Shown: piece by piece, positions 7,659 to 15,816 of the stretch
Numbering within the stretch: position 1 is the first letter of the stretch
Layout of the letters: every line of letters starts with the position of its first letter
NCBI GenBank assembly: GCA_005772765.1
Contig: SXIR01000086.1
Span: 1 to 35,513, forward strand
DNA: 35,513 nt
Direction of reading: 5' to 3'
From: Actinomycetota bacterium
GTDB taxonomy: Bacteria > Actinomycetota > Acidimicrobiia > IMCC26256 > PALSA-610
Translations under genes and position numbers: made by a program
The notes under the pieces: model-generated
What the model was told of the DNA's origin: nothing
What the model saw: only the letters and a program-made list of their open reading frames with translations
Databases searched by the model: none

Positions 7659-8795
7659 ATGCAAGACGTGGTGTTGGACGATGGCGTGATCGAGTGGCGG
7701 GGGGCGCTGGGTTTCGATCGCAGCGACCATGGCCTGGCGCCGCGGCGGTTGCCCGATTGGACGCGGAGCCAGATTCCCGACCTGTTCGTCGAGTCGATGG
7801 TGCGGATGAGCAGCGGTGTCCGACTCGCCTTCGCGACTGACAGCGACACGATCGAGTTCGACGCGCACCTCACTGCGTTCCGCTTCGACGGTCAACCGGC
7901 GATGATCCACGGCGTCGACCTCGTGATCGACGGCACTGTCGTCGGACAGGAGCAGACCGATGGCGCACAGCGCTTCGTGCTCGACCCGATCGCGCGCGGC
8001 GTCACCGGGTTCGAACCTGCTGAGCCTTGGAACCTGCGCTGGACCGGCCTCGGAACTCATCGGAAGCGGGTTGAAATCTGGCTCCCGACGAACGCCACGA
8101 CCGAGGTCCGCGCCTTGCGCGTCGACGACGGAGCGACCACCGCCGCGTCGCCGAGTGATGCGCCGCGTTGGGTGCACTACGGCAGTTCGATCAGCCACTG
8201 TCTCGAGGTCGTGAACCCGACCGAGACGTGGCCTGCACTGGTCGCTCGTTCGAGCGGCCTCGAGCTCATCTCGGTCGCGCTCGCCGGGCAGTGCCACCTC
8301 GATGCATTCGTCGCCCGCACCATTCGTGATCTGCAACCCGATTACGTCAGCGTCAAGATCGGGATCAACGTCATCAACGCCGACTCGATGCGCGAGCGCA
8401 TCTTCACGCCGACGTTGCACGGGTTCGTCGACACGATCCGCGAACGCTGCCCCGACGCCCCGTTCGTCCTGGTCTCGCCGATCTTCTGTCCGGTCGCCGA
8501 AGATCACCCCGGCCCGACCGCGCCGAAGCCCGACGGAAAGGTCCGCGTGTTCGACCGCCCGCCGGCGCTGGCCGAGGGGAGCCTCACCCTTCGTCGAGTG
8601 CGTGCGATCGTCGCCGCGTTCGTCGACCAGCGGCGAGCCGAGGGTGACGCGAACCTCCACCACGTCGATGGACTGACGTTGTTCGACGAGCCCGACTGGG
8701 ATGCCGGCGATCTGCCCGACGACCTCCATCCGAATCCGGCGGGGTACGCCCGGATGGCCGAACGTTTCGCGCCGCAGTTCACCGCGATCCGCTGA
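7659..8795 (+). CDS. Two-domain SGNH/GDSL hydrolase
   Basis: 378 residues. Residues ~10-155 form a beta-rich N-terminal domain; residues ~165-378 form an SGNH hydrolase with block I YGSSIS (S177 as nucleophile in G-S-S), block II G210, block III G-I-N with N237, and block V D354-x-x-H357 (DDLHPNPAGY). The architecture resembles CE2-like esterases and SsfX3, a Streptomyces acyltransferase/esterase with a jelly-roll N-domain; that comparison is from memory and untested. There is no signal peptide, so it acts in the cytoplasm. With the neighbouring acyl-CoA ligase and oxygenases it could transfer or remove an acyl group on a small molecule. Confidence 0.87.
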   Translation: MQDVVLDDGVIEWRGALGFDRSDHGLAPRRLPDWTRSQIPDLFVESMVRMSSGVRLAFATDSDTIEFDAHLTAFRFDGQPAMIHGVDLVIDGTVVGQEQTDGAQRFVLDPIARGVTGFEPAEPWNLRWTGLGTHRKRVEIWLPTNATTEVRALRVDDGATTAASPSDAPRWVHYGSSISHCLEVVNPTETWPALVARSSGLELISVALAGQCHLDAFVARTIRDLQPDYVSVKIGINVINADSMRERIFTPTLHGFVDTIRERCPDAPFVLVSPIFCPVAEDHPGPTAPKPDGKVRVFDRPPALAEGSLTLRRVRAIVAAFVDQRRAEGDANLHHVDGLTLFDEPDWDAGDLPDDLHPNPAGYARMAERFAPQFTAIR

Positions 8796-8811
8796 GTTCG
8801 CGGGTTCTGCG

Positions 8812-9423
8812 TCAGGGGTTGCCGAGCATCATCGCTCGAAACTCTTCGGTCGTGTTCGTCACTGGAAACGGTTCGGCGGGCACGTCGACACCGAGCGCGC
8901 GACACAGCGGACCCCACCCATCGGTCGCGGTCCACTCGACGAGACGGTCGAACGCGACCTCGGCGCGGCACCGCTCGATGTTCGCGACGAACGCCGCTTT
9001 GCAACCTGCCTCGTCGGCGAGGTCGGTGATACCGCTGCGGGCCAATACCCCACGCGCCATCTGGGTCCACTCGTCGTCCCGGCCAGCCGAGCCGATGCCT
9101 TGGAAGATCGTGTTCGTCGCGCTCGTCCACCACGATTCGGGAGACCGCGTTGACAACAACACCGGTACATCGGGGAACGCCGCTGCGAGTTCGGGCCAAA
9201 ACGCAGCGCCCGGCCAGTCGACGATGCTGGAGTAGCCCGACAAGAACTCGCTCCAGTCCGGCATCGAGCCGGTCGTGGCGTCGCGCCACACGGGCACCTG
9301 GTGCGGATTCGGGAACACCTCGATCATGTGGTGGCACGTGCCGCCGAGCAGTCGTTCGAGCGCGACCTTGAGCGAGTGGGTGCCGGTGCGTCCGAAGCCG
9401 GCGCCGATGATCTGAATGGTCAT
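8812..9423 (-). CDS. Sulfotransferase family protein (Sulfotransfer_4-like)
   Basis: 203 residues, ATG at 9423 with AGGGAG six nt upstream. GAGFGRTGTHSLKVAL at the N-terminus is the P-loop-like 5'-phosphosulfate-binding motif, and LLSTRSPESWWTS matches the 3'-phosphate-binding region. The length suits this compact family, which is widespread in actinobacteria, marine bacteria and fungi. Activity with PAPS is inferred; the acceptor is unknown. It is divergent from the oxygenase-ligase cassette over a 63-bp gap, so the two may share control. Confidence 0.85.
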   Translation of the reverse strand: MTIQIIGAGFGRTGTHSLKVALERLLGGTCHHMIEVFPNPHQVPVWRDATTGSMPDWSEFLSGYSSIVDWPGAAFWPELAAAFPDVPVLLSTRSPESWWTSATNTIFQGIGSAGRDDEWTQMARGVLARSGITDLADEAGCKAAFVANIERCRAEVAFDRLVEWTATDGWGPLCRALGVDVPAEPFPVTNTTEEFRAMMLGNP

Positions 9424-9486
9424 GATGCTCCCTGTCGATCGATGTCCATCTGCGTGATCCCTGCTCGGTCTGGCAGGCTGGCAGCC

Positions 9487-10482
9487 ATGACCACGGAAGC
9501 GGCCACGATCGTCGCGATCGACCGGGTATTCGATGAGACAGGCGCAGCAGCGATGTTGGCCGTACGCGACGCCTTCGGACCCTACGGGATGTACAGCAAC
9601 GAGGGCCACGCAACGGGCTACGCGGACGAATTGCCGCAACGCATCGACGCGGTGAGAAACCACCTCCGTCGCCGCGGCGACCTCTCGGTCAGGGAGGCGG
9701 CCGCGCGCACGAACTACCTGCGCGAGACCTACGCCTACGGGGACACGATCGCCGCACCCGGTATCGAACCGTTTCTCCGTCACGACGGATTCGTCGAGGC
9801 CGCGCAGCGGATCCATGGTCGCCCGATTGTCGAACCGGCGATCGTGTTCGCGAACCTCTATCTGCCCGGCCAAGAGCTCGCGGTCCACACCGATGTCCCC
9901 GAGTTCCGGGGCGCGAACCGCACCACCACCTCGCAATGGCTGCTCGTCGCGATGCACCACTCCGGTCTGTTCGAACGCTGGCACATGCCGATTGCAACGG
10001 CGATCGCGTTTTTCGGTCCGGGCGAATCCGGCGCGCTCATCACCTACCCCAATGGCCGCGACGGTCGTCGCGTCGATATCGAGCCAACGCACAACACCGC
10101 AGTCGTGCTCGATACCGACTCGGTGTTCCACGGTGTAGATCTGGTTTCGGGCAACGAGGACGCGGCGCTTGCGGCCCGTCCGGGCATGAAGGTGCGGCCG
10201 GGTGCCGATCGATGGACGTTGCTCGACACCGAGGGCGACGAACTCGCCGTCGTTGACCCGAACTCGATGCGCTTTTCGGTGAGTTGGAAGGCCTACTGCT
10301 TCGCCGACGGAGCTGAGCGCGACACGTGGCGTTCGCACGCCGACGATCTGCGTCTCGAGTTCATCCTCGACACCATCGACGCCGACCTTCGGGCCCGCGG
10401 CGTGCTCGACGGTCCTCGGCCGGCGCCCAACGACTTCGCCATCATGATCATCGACACGTACACGAGGTTTCCAGATGAGTAA
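9487..10482 (+). CDS. Uncharacterised HxD...H...RxS oxygenase-like protein
   Basis: 331 residues from the ATG at 9487. I do not recognise a named family, but the layout is that of an Fe(II)/2-oxoglutarate double-stranded beta-helix: H134-x-D136 in LAVHTDVPEFRG, a distal His (H215) in DTDSVFHGVDLV, and an RxS (R262-S264) in SMRFSVSWKAYCF where 2-oxoglutarate would bind. The first 110 residues are mainly helical. It overlaps the following DUF1214 gene by 8 bp (ATGAGTAA), so the two are translationally coupled. The function is inferred from the motif pattern only. Confidence 0.75.
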   Translation: MTTEAATIVAIDRVFDETGAAAMLAVRDAFGPYGMYSNEGHATGYADELPQRIDAVRNHLRRRGDLSVREAAARTNYLRETYAYGDTIAAPGIEPFLRHDGFVEAAQRIHGRPIVEPAIVFANLYLPGQELAVHTDVPEFRGANRTTTSQWLLVAMHHSGLFERWHMPIATAIAFFGPGESGALITYPNGRDGRRVDIEPTHNTAVVLDTDSVFHGVDLVSGNEDAALAARPGMKVRPGADRWTLLDTEGDELAVVDPNSMRFSVSWKAYCFADGAERDTWRSHADDLRLEFILDTIDADLRARGVLDGPRPAPNDFAIMIIDTYTRFPDE

Positions 10483-11590
10483 CTCCCGCGCGGCCTTCCG
10501 CGAGCTCGTTGCGCTTCTCGCCGAGGTCGAACAGCGTTACCTCGGCGACGAATGGATGGCCGAAGCGTTCGGCGACCTGCCCGATGGATTCCGTTCGGTG
10601 ATGCACACGATCGAGGGCGGCCTCACGCTCATGTTCGAGAGCGATCCGGAACGACCGATCTTCCGGCCGATCGTCACGCGAACTCGCAAGATGCTCGGCG
10701 ACAACCCCGACGCGCTGTATCTGACTGCGCCGGTGCGCGACGATTGCGCGTACCGAGTATCGGGCACGACCGACCGCAGTCCCTATTACTCGTTCACCGT
10801 CGAGACGAACACGGCCGACGGGGGTTACAGCAACGCGACCGCGGGTGTGTTGCGCCACGTCGACTTCGACGTCGACGCGGACGGTTCGTTCGAGGTCTTC
10901 TTCGGCGGTGAGGCGCGCGCCCGCAACTGGATGGCTTTGCCGAACGGTGCGAGCGAGTTGATCGTCCGCTGCTACTTCGAGGAGCCGGGTCACGCACAAC
11001 GCGACCCGAACTGCTACCGACGCATCCCGATCGTCATCGAAAACCTCGCGCAACCTGGGCCTCCCGAACCTTGGAACGATGCCAGCGTTGCCGAGGGGAT
11101 TCGGCGGGTCACAACCTTTGTGCGCAGTCGCACGCTCGAGCAGGCGAAGCCGGGCGAACGCGAACAGCCAACGTGGGTGTCGGTGACGCCGAATCACTTC
11201 CATCCGCCGGAGACGCCAGGCGATCTCGCGTTCAGTGCGTTCGACGCGGCGTACTCGATGGCGCCGTACTTGCTCGCGCCCGATGAGGCGCTCGTCATCA
11301 CCGGGCGTTGGCCGACCTGCGAGTTCGGCAACGTGTCGCTCTGGAATCGCTACCTCCAGACCTACGACTACGCCAACCGCCCGTCGGGTCGCAACCGGGC
11401 GAACACTGCGCTCGAGGCCGACGGCAGCTTCCGCATGGTCATCGCCCACGAAGACCCCGGCGTGGCGAACTGGATCGATGCCGAGGGGCGGCCATTCGGC
11501 ATGGTGTTCTGGCGATTCTTCCTCCCCGAAGGCGACATCGAGACACCCCAGGCCAAGCTCGTGAAACTCAGTGAGGTGCGCAACGCATGA
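10475..11590 (+). CDS. DUF1214-domain protein
   Basis: 371 residues. The C-terminal ~110 residues are DUF1214-like: LWNRYLQTYDYANRP, then strands with GSFRMVIAHEDPGVANWIDAEG and GMVFWRFFLPEG. The N-terminal part is helical then beta-rich and contains SPYYSFTVETN and a 'GYSNATAGVL' segment. Such proteins occur next to oxygenases and sulfatases in actinobacteria; no enzymatic activity is established. There is no signal peptide. It starts inside the oxygenase-like gene and ends in an ATGA overlap with the ligase, so the proteins are probably made in fixed ratio and may interact. Confidence 0.85.
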   Translation: MSNSRAAFRELVALLAEVEQRYLGDEWMAEAFGDLPDGFRSVMHTIEGGLTLMFESDPERPIFRPIVTRTRKMLGDNPDALYLTAPVRDDCAYRVSGTTDRSPYYSFTVETNTADGGYSNATAGVLRHVDFDVDADGSFEVFFGGEARARNWMALPNGASELIVRCYFEEPGHAQRDPNCYRRIPIVIENLAQPGPPEPWNDASVAEGIRRVTTFVRSRTLEQAKPGEREQPTWVSVTPNHFHPPETPGDLAFSAFDAAYSMAPYLLAPDEALVITGRWPTCEFGNVSLWNRYLQTYDYANRPSGRNRANTALEADGSFRMVIAHEDPGVANWIDAEGRPFGMVFWRFFLPEGDIETPQAKLVKLSEVRNA

Positions 11591-13149
11591 AGGTTCCGTT
11601 CACGGTCAACGATTTTCTTCGCCGGGCCGAGCAGGTGTACGGCGATCGCGTCGCAGTCGTCGACGAGCCGGACCAGCCCGCCACTCCGTGGGGATCGCTC
11701 ACCTACTGCGAGGTTGCCGAGCGGGCGCGGGCGCAAGCAGCGGGCCTCGACGAGATGGGCATCGATGTCGGCGAGCGGGTGGCGATCGTGTCGCAGAACG
11801 CGGCCCGGCTCTACACGAGTTTCTACGGCGTATCGGGGAGTGGTCGGGTCCTGGTGCCGATCAACTTTCGGTTGGTCGCCGAGGAGATCAGCTACATCAT
11901 GGAGCACAGCGGGGCGCGGCTGCTGCTCGTCGATCCCGAACTCGCCGACGCGCTGGCGTCGGTCGAATGTGAGCGCAAACTCGTGATCGGGGCGGACGCC
12001 GACGACGAGCTGTTGCGGTACGGCGTCGAACCGCGCCCCTGGACCCCCGACGAAGACGCGACCGCGACGATCAACTACACGAGCGGAACGACGGCGCGCC
12101 CCAAGGGAGTGCAGATGACCCATCGCAACATCTGGGTCAACGCGGTGACGTTCGGTTGGCACACGACAGTCACCGACCGCGACGTCTACTTGCACACGTT
12201 GCCGCAATTCCACTGCAACGGTTGGGGCATGGTCTACGGCGTGACAGGTGCGGGCGGGCGGCATGTCATCTTGCGCAAGGTGGACGGCGCCGAGATCCTG
12301 CGCCGCGTCGAGCAGCACGGCGTGACGTTGATGTGCGGGGCTCCCGCAGTGCTGAACCTGGTGCTCGATGCCGCGACCGAATGGACGGGCGATATCCCGG
12401 GCGCTGGCCGAACCCGCATCGTGTGTGCCGGCGCGCCGCCTCCGACCAAGACCATCGAACGGTGCGAGACCGAACTCGGGTGGGAGTTCATCCAGATCTA
12501 CGGGCTGACGGAGAGCTCGCCGCTCTTGACGATCAATCGGTCGCGCGCCGAGTACGACGATCTCGATGTGGGCGAGCGGGCGAAGCGGTTGAGTCGCGCG
12601 GGAGCTCCTGCGGTGGGCGTCGACATCCGGATCAGCCCCGACGGCGAGGTGCTGGCGCGCAGCAACGTCATTATGGGCGGGTACTGGCAACAGCCCGAAG
12701 CGACCGCGGATGCCATTCACGCTCCGAGCGACCAGCCGGATGGTTTCGACTACTTCCACACGGGCGATGGCGGCACGCTCGACGATGACGGCCACTACCT
12801 GACGATCTCCGACCGCAAGAAGGACGTCATCATCTCGGGTGGTGAGACTGTCAGCTCGATCGAGGTCGAAGATGCGTTGTTCAGCCATCCCGAGGTCGCC
12901 GAGGTCGCGGTGATCGGGATCCCCGACGAGAAGTGGGGCGAACTCGTGCTCGGGCTCGTCGTGCTCGCGCCTGGTGCGACGGTCGGCGAGGACGAACTGA
13001 TCGCGTACGTCAAGACGAAGCTTGCGGGCTATAAGTGCCCGAAGCGCATCGAGTTCCGCGCCGAGTTGGCGCGCACCGCCACGGGCAAACTCCAGAAGTT
13101 CAAGTTGCGCGACGACTTCTGGGCTGGCCACACACGTCAGGTCAACTGA
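11587..13149 (+). CDS. AMP-forming acyl-CoA synthetase (fatty-acid/aryl-CoA ligase)
   Basis: 520 residues, start overlapping the previous stop (ATGA). All ANL superfamily core motifs are present: the phosphate-binding loop YTSGTTARPKG (164-174), the adenylate motif QIYGLTESSP, the hinge/ribose motif YFHTGDGG followed by ISDRKKDVIISGGE, and the C-terminal catalytic lysine K501 in TATGKLQKF. It activates a carboxylate to an acyl-AMP and then to CoA; the sequence does not fix the chain type. PQFHCNGWG resembles medium/long-chain fatty acyl-CoA ligases of the FadD group. It is part of the coupled cassette with the oxygenase-like and DUF1214 proteins. Confidence 0.93.
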   Translation: MKVPFTVNDFLRRAEQVYGDRVAVVDEPDQPATPWGSLTYCEVAERARAQAAGLDEMGIDVGERVAIVSQNAARLYTSFYGVSGSGRVLVPINFRLVAEEISYIMEHSGARLLLVDPELADALASVECERKLVIGADADDELLRYGVEPRPWTPDEDATATINYTSGTTARPKGVQMTHRNIWVNAVTFGWHTTVTDRDVYLHTLPQFHCNGWGMVYGVTGAGGRHVILRKVDGAEILRRVEQHGVTLMCGAPAVLNLVLDAATEWTGDIPGAGRTRIVCAGAPPPTKTIERCETELGWEFIQIYGLTESSPLLTINRSRAEYDDLDVGERAKRLSRAGAPAVGVDIRISPDGEVLARSNVIMGGYWQQPEATADAIHAPSDQPDGFDYFHTGDGGTLDDDGHYLTISDRKKDVIISGGETVSSIEVEDALFSHPEVAEVAVIGIPDEKWGELVLGLVVLAPGATVGEDELIAYVKTKLAGYKCPKRIEFRAELARTATGKLQKFKLRDDFWAGHTRQVN

Positions 13150-13150
13150 G

Positions 13151-13546
13151 GTGGCGAAGCGTGCGGCCGAGAAATCCGGCCCGCTCGAGCGCGTCCGGGC
13201 GATCTGTCTGGCCTTGCCCGAAGTCGAAGAACGCTTGAGTCACGGCGCGCCGACTTGGTTCGTGCGCGGCAAGAAGACGATTGCGATGTGGGTCGACGAT
13301 CATCACGGCGACGGCAACGTCGGGATCTGGTGCGCGGCGCCAGACGGGGTCCAAGAGGAGATGGTCGGGCTCGAACCCGATCGCTTCTTTCGCCCGCCGT
13401 ACGTCGGTCATCGGGGCTGGATCGGTGTGCGCCTCGACCGTCAGGCCGACTGGGACGAGGTCGCCGAGATCCTCGCCGACGCCTACCGTTGCGTCGCGCC
13501 CAAGAAACTCGTCGCCGAACTCGACGCGACAACTTCTCCGAGATGA
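13151..13546 (+). CDS. MmcQ/YjbR-family protein
   Basis: 131 residues from a GTG one base after the ligase stop, so translation is probably coupled. The features ICLALPEVEERLSHGAPTWFVRGKKTIAMW and the late AYRCVAPKKLVAEL match the MmcQ/YjbR (CyaY-like fold, double-wing DNA-binding) family. Its role is uncertain; members are often tail-end operon genes. A DNA-binding function is family annotation and is not demonstrated. Confidence 0.85.
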   Translation: MAKRAAEKSGPLERVRAICLALPEVEERLSHGAPTWFVRGKKTIAMWVDDHHGDGNVGIWCAAPDGVQEEMVGLEPDRFFRPPYVGHRGWIGVRLDRQADWDEVAEILADAYRCVAPKKLVAELDATTSPR

Positions 13547-13619
13547 TGTCCGAGTGACGAGGTGCCGAAGACCGCGGCTGTTCGCTGTGTGGTCGACACT
13601 GCTGGCCTTGACCGGCTTC

Positions 13620-14606
13620 TCAGCTCGCGACGAGGTCTTCCAATGCGGCGAGTTGGGTAGGCGTACCGATGGTGATGAGCACCTGACCGCGACGTAACGG
13701 CGTTTCGGGCGATGGGTTGGTGGTGAACGAACCGTCTTCAGCTCGTAACGCGAGCACCATCGCGCCCGTGCGATCGCGAAGGTGTGCGTCGCGCAGCGAT
13801 ACGCCATCGATCGCCGATCCGGCAGGCACGGTGATCTCCTCGAGTCGGAACTCGAGGTTGCGGTCGTGCATCACGACATCGACGAACTCAGCAACGTTGG
13901 GTTGACGCACGAACGCCGCAATGCGCGCCCCGCCAATCGATTGCGGGTTGACGACCCGATCGGCGCCGACCCGACGAAGCTTCTCCTCGTTCGATTCCGA
14001 TCGCACGCGCGACACGATGAACAGCCCCGGGTTCAACGCCCGCGCGTTGATCGTGACGAACAGGTTCGCGGCGTCCGAGTCGACTGCGGCGACCAATGCC
14101 GCTGCGCGGTCGATGCCCGCGGCGCGCAACACGGCATCTTCGGTGGCGTCGCCGACGAGCGCGAGGTGGGTTGCAGTCTCCAGCCGTTCGGCGTTCGAGT
14201 CGATGACGACGACGCCCCGGCCAGATGCGGCGAGATCTTCGGCGATCGTCCGACCGACGCGGCCCCAACCGCAGATGATCACGTGACCGCTCAGATCGGC
14301 GATGGCTCGATTCATACGGCGTCTCCCCAGGAGCTCTTGCAGCTGGCCTTCGACCACGGTTTCCATCAGCACACTGAACGTGTAGAGCGCGACCCCGACG
14401 CCGACGAGGATCAGGACCATCGTGAACACTTTGCCGACGTCCGACAACGGTTCGACCTCGCGGAACCCGACGGTCGCGACCGTCGTGACGGTCTGATAGA
14501 GGGCGTCAAGCCACGAAAAGCCGAGCATTTTGTAGCCGACGGTGCCAACAATCACGACGCCGGACAGAGCAATCAGCGCGCCAGTGAGTCGCCGCCAGTG
14601 GTTCAT
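13620..14606 (-). CDS. Two-TM potassium channel with RCK (TrkA-N/TrkA-C) domains
   Basis: 328 residues. Transmembrane helix 1 is about 8-25, the pore helix and filter about 34-50, helix 2 about 58-82. Next is a Rossmann TrkA-N domain with VIICGWGRVG (G113-x-G115-x-x-G118) and the nucleotide-binding D134-type acidic end VVVIDSN, then a TrkA-C domain at ~245-328 with VPAGSAIDGVSL. The filter reads TVGFRE (45-50) where canonical K+ channels have TVGYGD. The ATG at 14606 was chosen as the first residue before TM1. It probably gates ion flux in response to a nucleotide or ion bound by the RCK ring. Confidence 0.88.
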   Translation of the reverse strand: MNHWRRLTGALIALSGVVIVGTVGYKMLGFSWLDALYQTVTTVATVGFREVEPLSDVGKVFTMVLILVGVGVALYTFSVLMETVVEGQLQELLGRRRMNRAIADLSGHVIICGWGRVGRTIAEDLAASGRGVVVIDSNAERLETATHLALVGDATEDAVLRAAGIDRAAALVAAVDSDAANLFVTINARALNPGLFIVSRVRSESNEEKLRRVGADRVVNPQSIGGARIAAFVRQPNVAEFVDVVMHDRNLEFRLEEITVPAGSAIDGVSLRDAHLRDRTGAMVLALRAEDGSFTTNPSPETPLRRGQVLITIGTPTQLAALEDLVAS

Positions 14607-14618
14607 CCGGCGCCGAGT

Positions 14619-14648
14619 CTGACACAGCGACCCGCGAGGCGGCATGAT
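14619..14648 (+). promoter_or_regulatory. Putative promoter of the esterase-crotonase operon
   Basis: CTGACA (14619-14624) and CATGAT (14643-14648) are spaced by 18 nt in the 73-bp gap between the divergent channel and esterase genes. The predicted leader is about 25 nt and contains the AGGAG ribosome-binding site at 14666-14670. Confidence 0.35.
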
Positions 14649-14679
14649 GCTCGCTCCCGCCGAACAGGAGTGCCACTCG

Positions 14680-15816
14680 ATGCGATCACGCTGGATCTCC
14701 GTGCCGTTGCTGGCCGCCGTGTTGTTGGGCGCGTGCTCCGGAGACGACAACAACGACGAGGGTGCAGGTGGCTCGGCGAGCGAGACGACCAGCGAAGCCG
14801 ACGACACCACGACGACCGAACCCGACGCGCCGACCACGACGAAGTTCGACCCGGCGTCGGTCGCGGCTGTTCCTTCGACGGGCTGTGAGGCCGGAACGAA
14901 GGTCGCGCCCGGTGCCGACGAGCAGGTCGAGACCATCTCCGAGGGCGCGAAACGCACCTACTACCGACGAGTGCCGCCGGGTGTGGCGCCCGACCAGCCG
15001 GCCCCGGTCGTGGTGGACCTCCACGGCTACAGCGAAGGCTCCACCGTCCATCTGATGATGAGCGCCATGGGCGCGTTCGGCGACCAAGAAGGTTTCATCA
15101 CGATCACACCCGAAGGCACGGGTCCGGTGCCACGTTGGGACACCGCGTTCGATTCGACCGACATGTCGTACATCGGTGACCTGCTCGACGAGGTCGAAGC
15201 GACGTTGTGCGTCGATCGGGCTCGGGTGTTCGTCACCGGACTCAGCAACGGCGCGTTCATGAGTTCGGCAATTGCGTGTGTCTACGCCGATCGCGTTGCC
15301 GCAGTCGCGCCCGTGGCCGGAGTCCAAGCCGTCGAAGGGTGCAAACCGTCGCGGCCGGTGCCGATGATTGCGTTCCACGGCACCGCCGACGGGTTCGTCG
15401 CCTTCGAGGGAGGCCTCGGCGAAGACGCGCTGACGCTTCCGAATCCTGACGGTTCCGGTGGAACCATCGGCGACGGCGACCTCCCGGCCGAGGTGCTCGA
15501 CGGTCCGAGCGTTCCCGAGGCGGTTGCCGCGTGGGCGAAGCGCAACGGCTGCGGAGCCGAGCTCGATGCCGACGCGATCACCGAGATCACGGCGGAACCC
15601 TTCGACGACGACATCGTGCTGCACGAGTACGAATGTCCGGCTGACGCGTCCGTGCGGTTCTTCGAGGTCACCGACGGCGGGCACACGTGGCCTGGCAGCG
15701 AGTTCTCCGGCAACCTCGAATCGGTCATGGGCGTGACGACGTTCTCGATCGACGCGAACGCCCAGATGTGGAACTTCTTCACCCGACACCCGTTGGCGGA
15801 GCCGGAGAACGCATGA
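14680..15816 (+). CDS. Secreted lipoprotein esterase (PHB-depolymerase/feruloyl-esterase/LpqC-like)
   Basis: 378 residues. A lipoprotein signal peptide ends at LLGAC with C19; a Thr/Asp/Glu-rich linker follows (about 20-60). The alpha/beta-hydrolase domain carries VVVDLHGYSEG (oxyanion region), the nucleophile elbow GLSNG with S189, D237 in HGTADGF, and H335 in GGHTWPG, the complete triad of the poly(3-hydroxybutyrate) depolymerase / feruloyl esterase / LpqC group. It is anchored outside the membrane and hydrolyses an ester, polymeric or aromatic. Start confirmed by AGGAG nine nt upstream. Its stop overlaps the crotonase start (ATGA). Confidence 0.9.
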   Translation: MRSRWISVPLLAAVLLGACSGDDNNDEGAGGSASETTSEADDTTTTEPDAPTTTKFDPASVAAVPSTGCEAGTKVAPGADEQVETISEGAKRTYYRRVPPGVAPDQPAPVVVDLHGYSEGSTVHLMMSAMGAFGDQEGFITITPEGTGPVPRWDTAFDSTDMSYIGDLLDEVEATLCVDRARVFVTGLSNGAFMSSAIACVYADRVAAVAPVAGVQAVEGCKPSRPVPMIAFHGTADGFVAFEGGLGEDALTLPNPDGSGGTIGDGDLPAEVLDGPSVPEAVAAWAKRNGCGAELDADAITEITAEPFDDDIVLHEYECPADASVRFFEVTDGGHTWPGSEFSGNLESVMGVTTFSIDANAQMWNFFTRHPLAEPENA

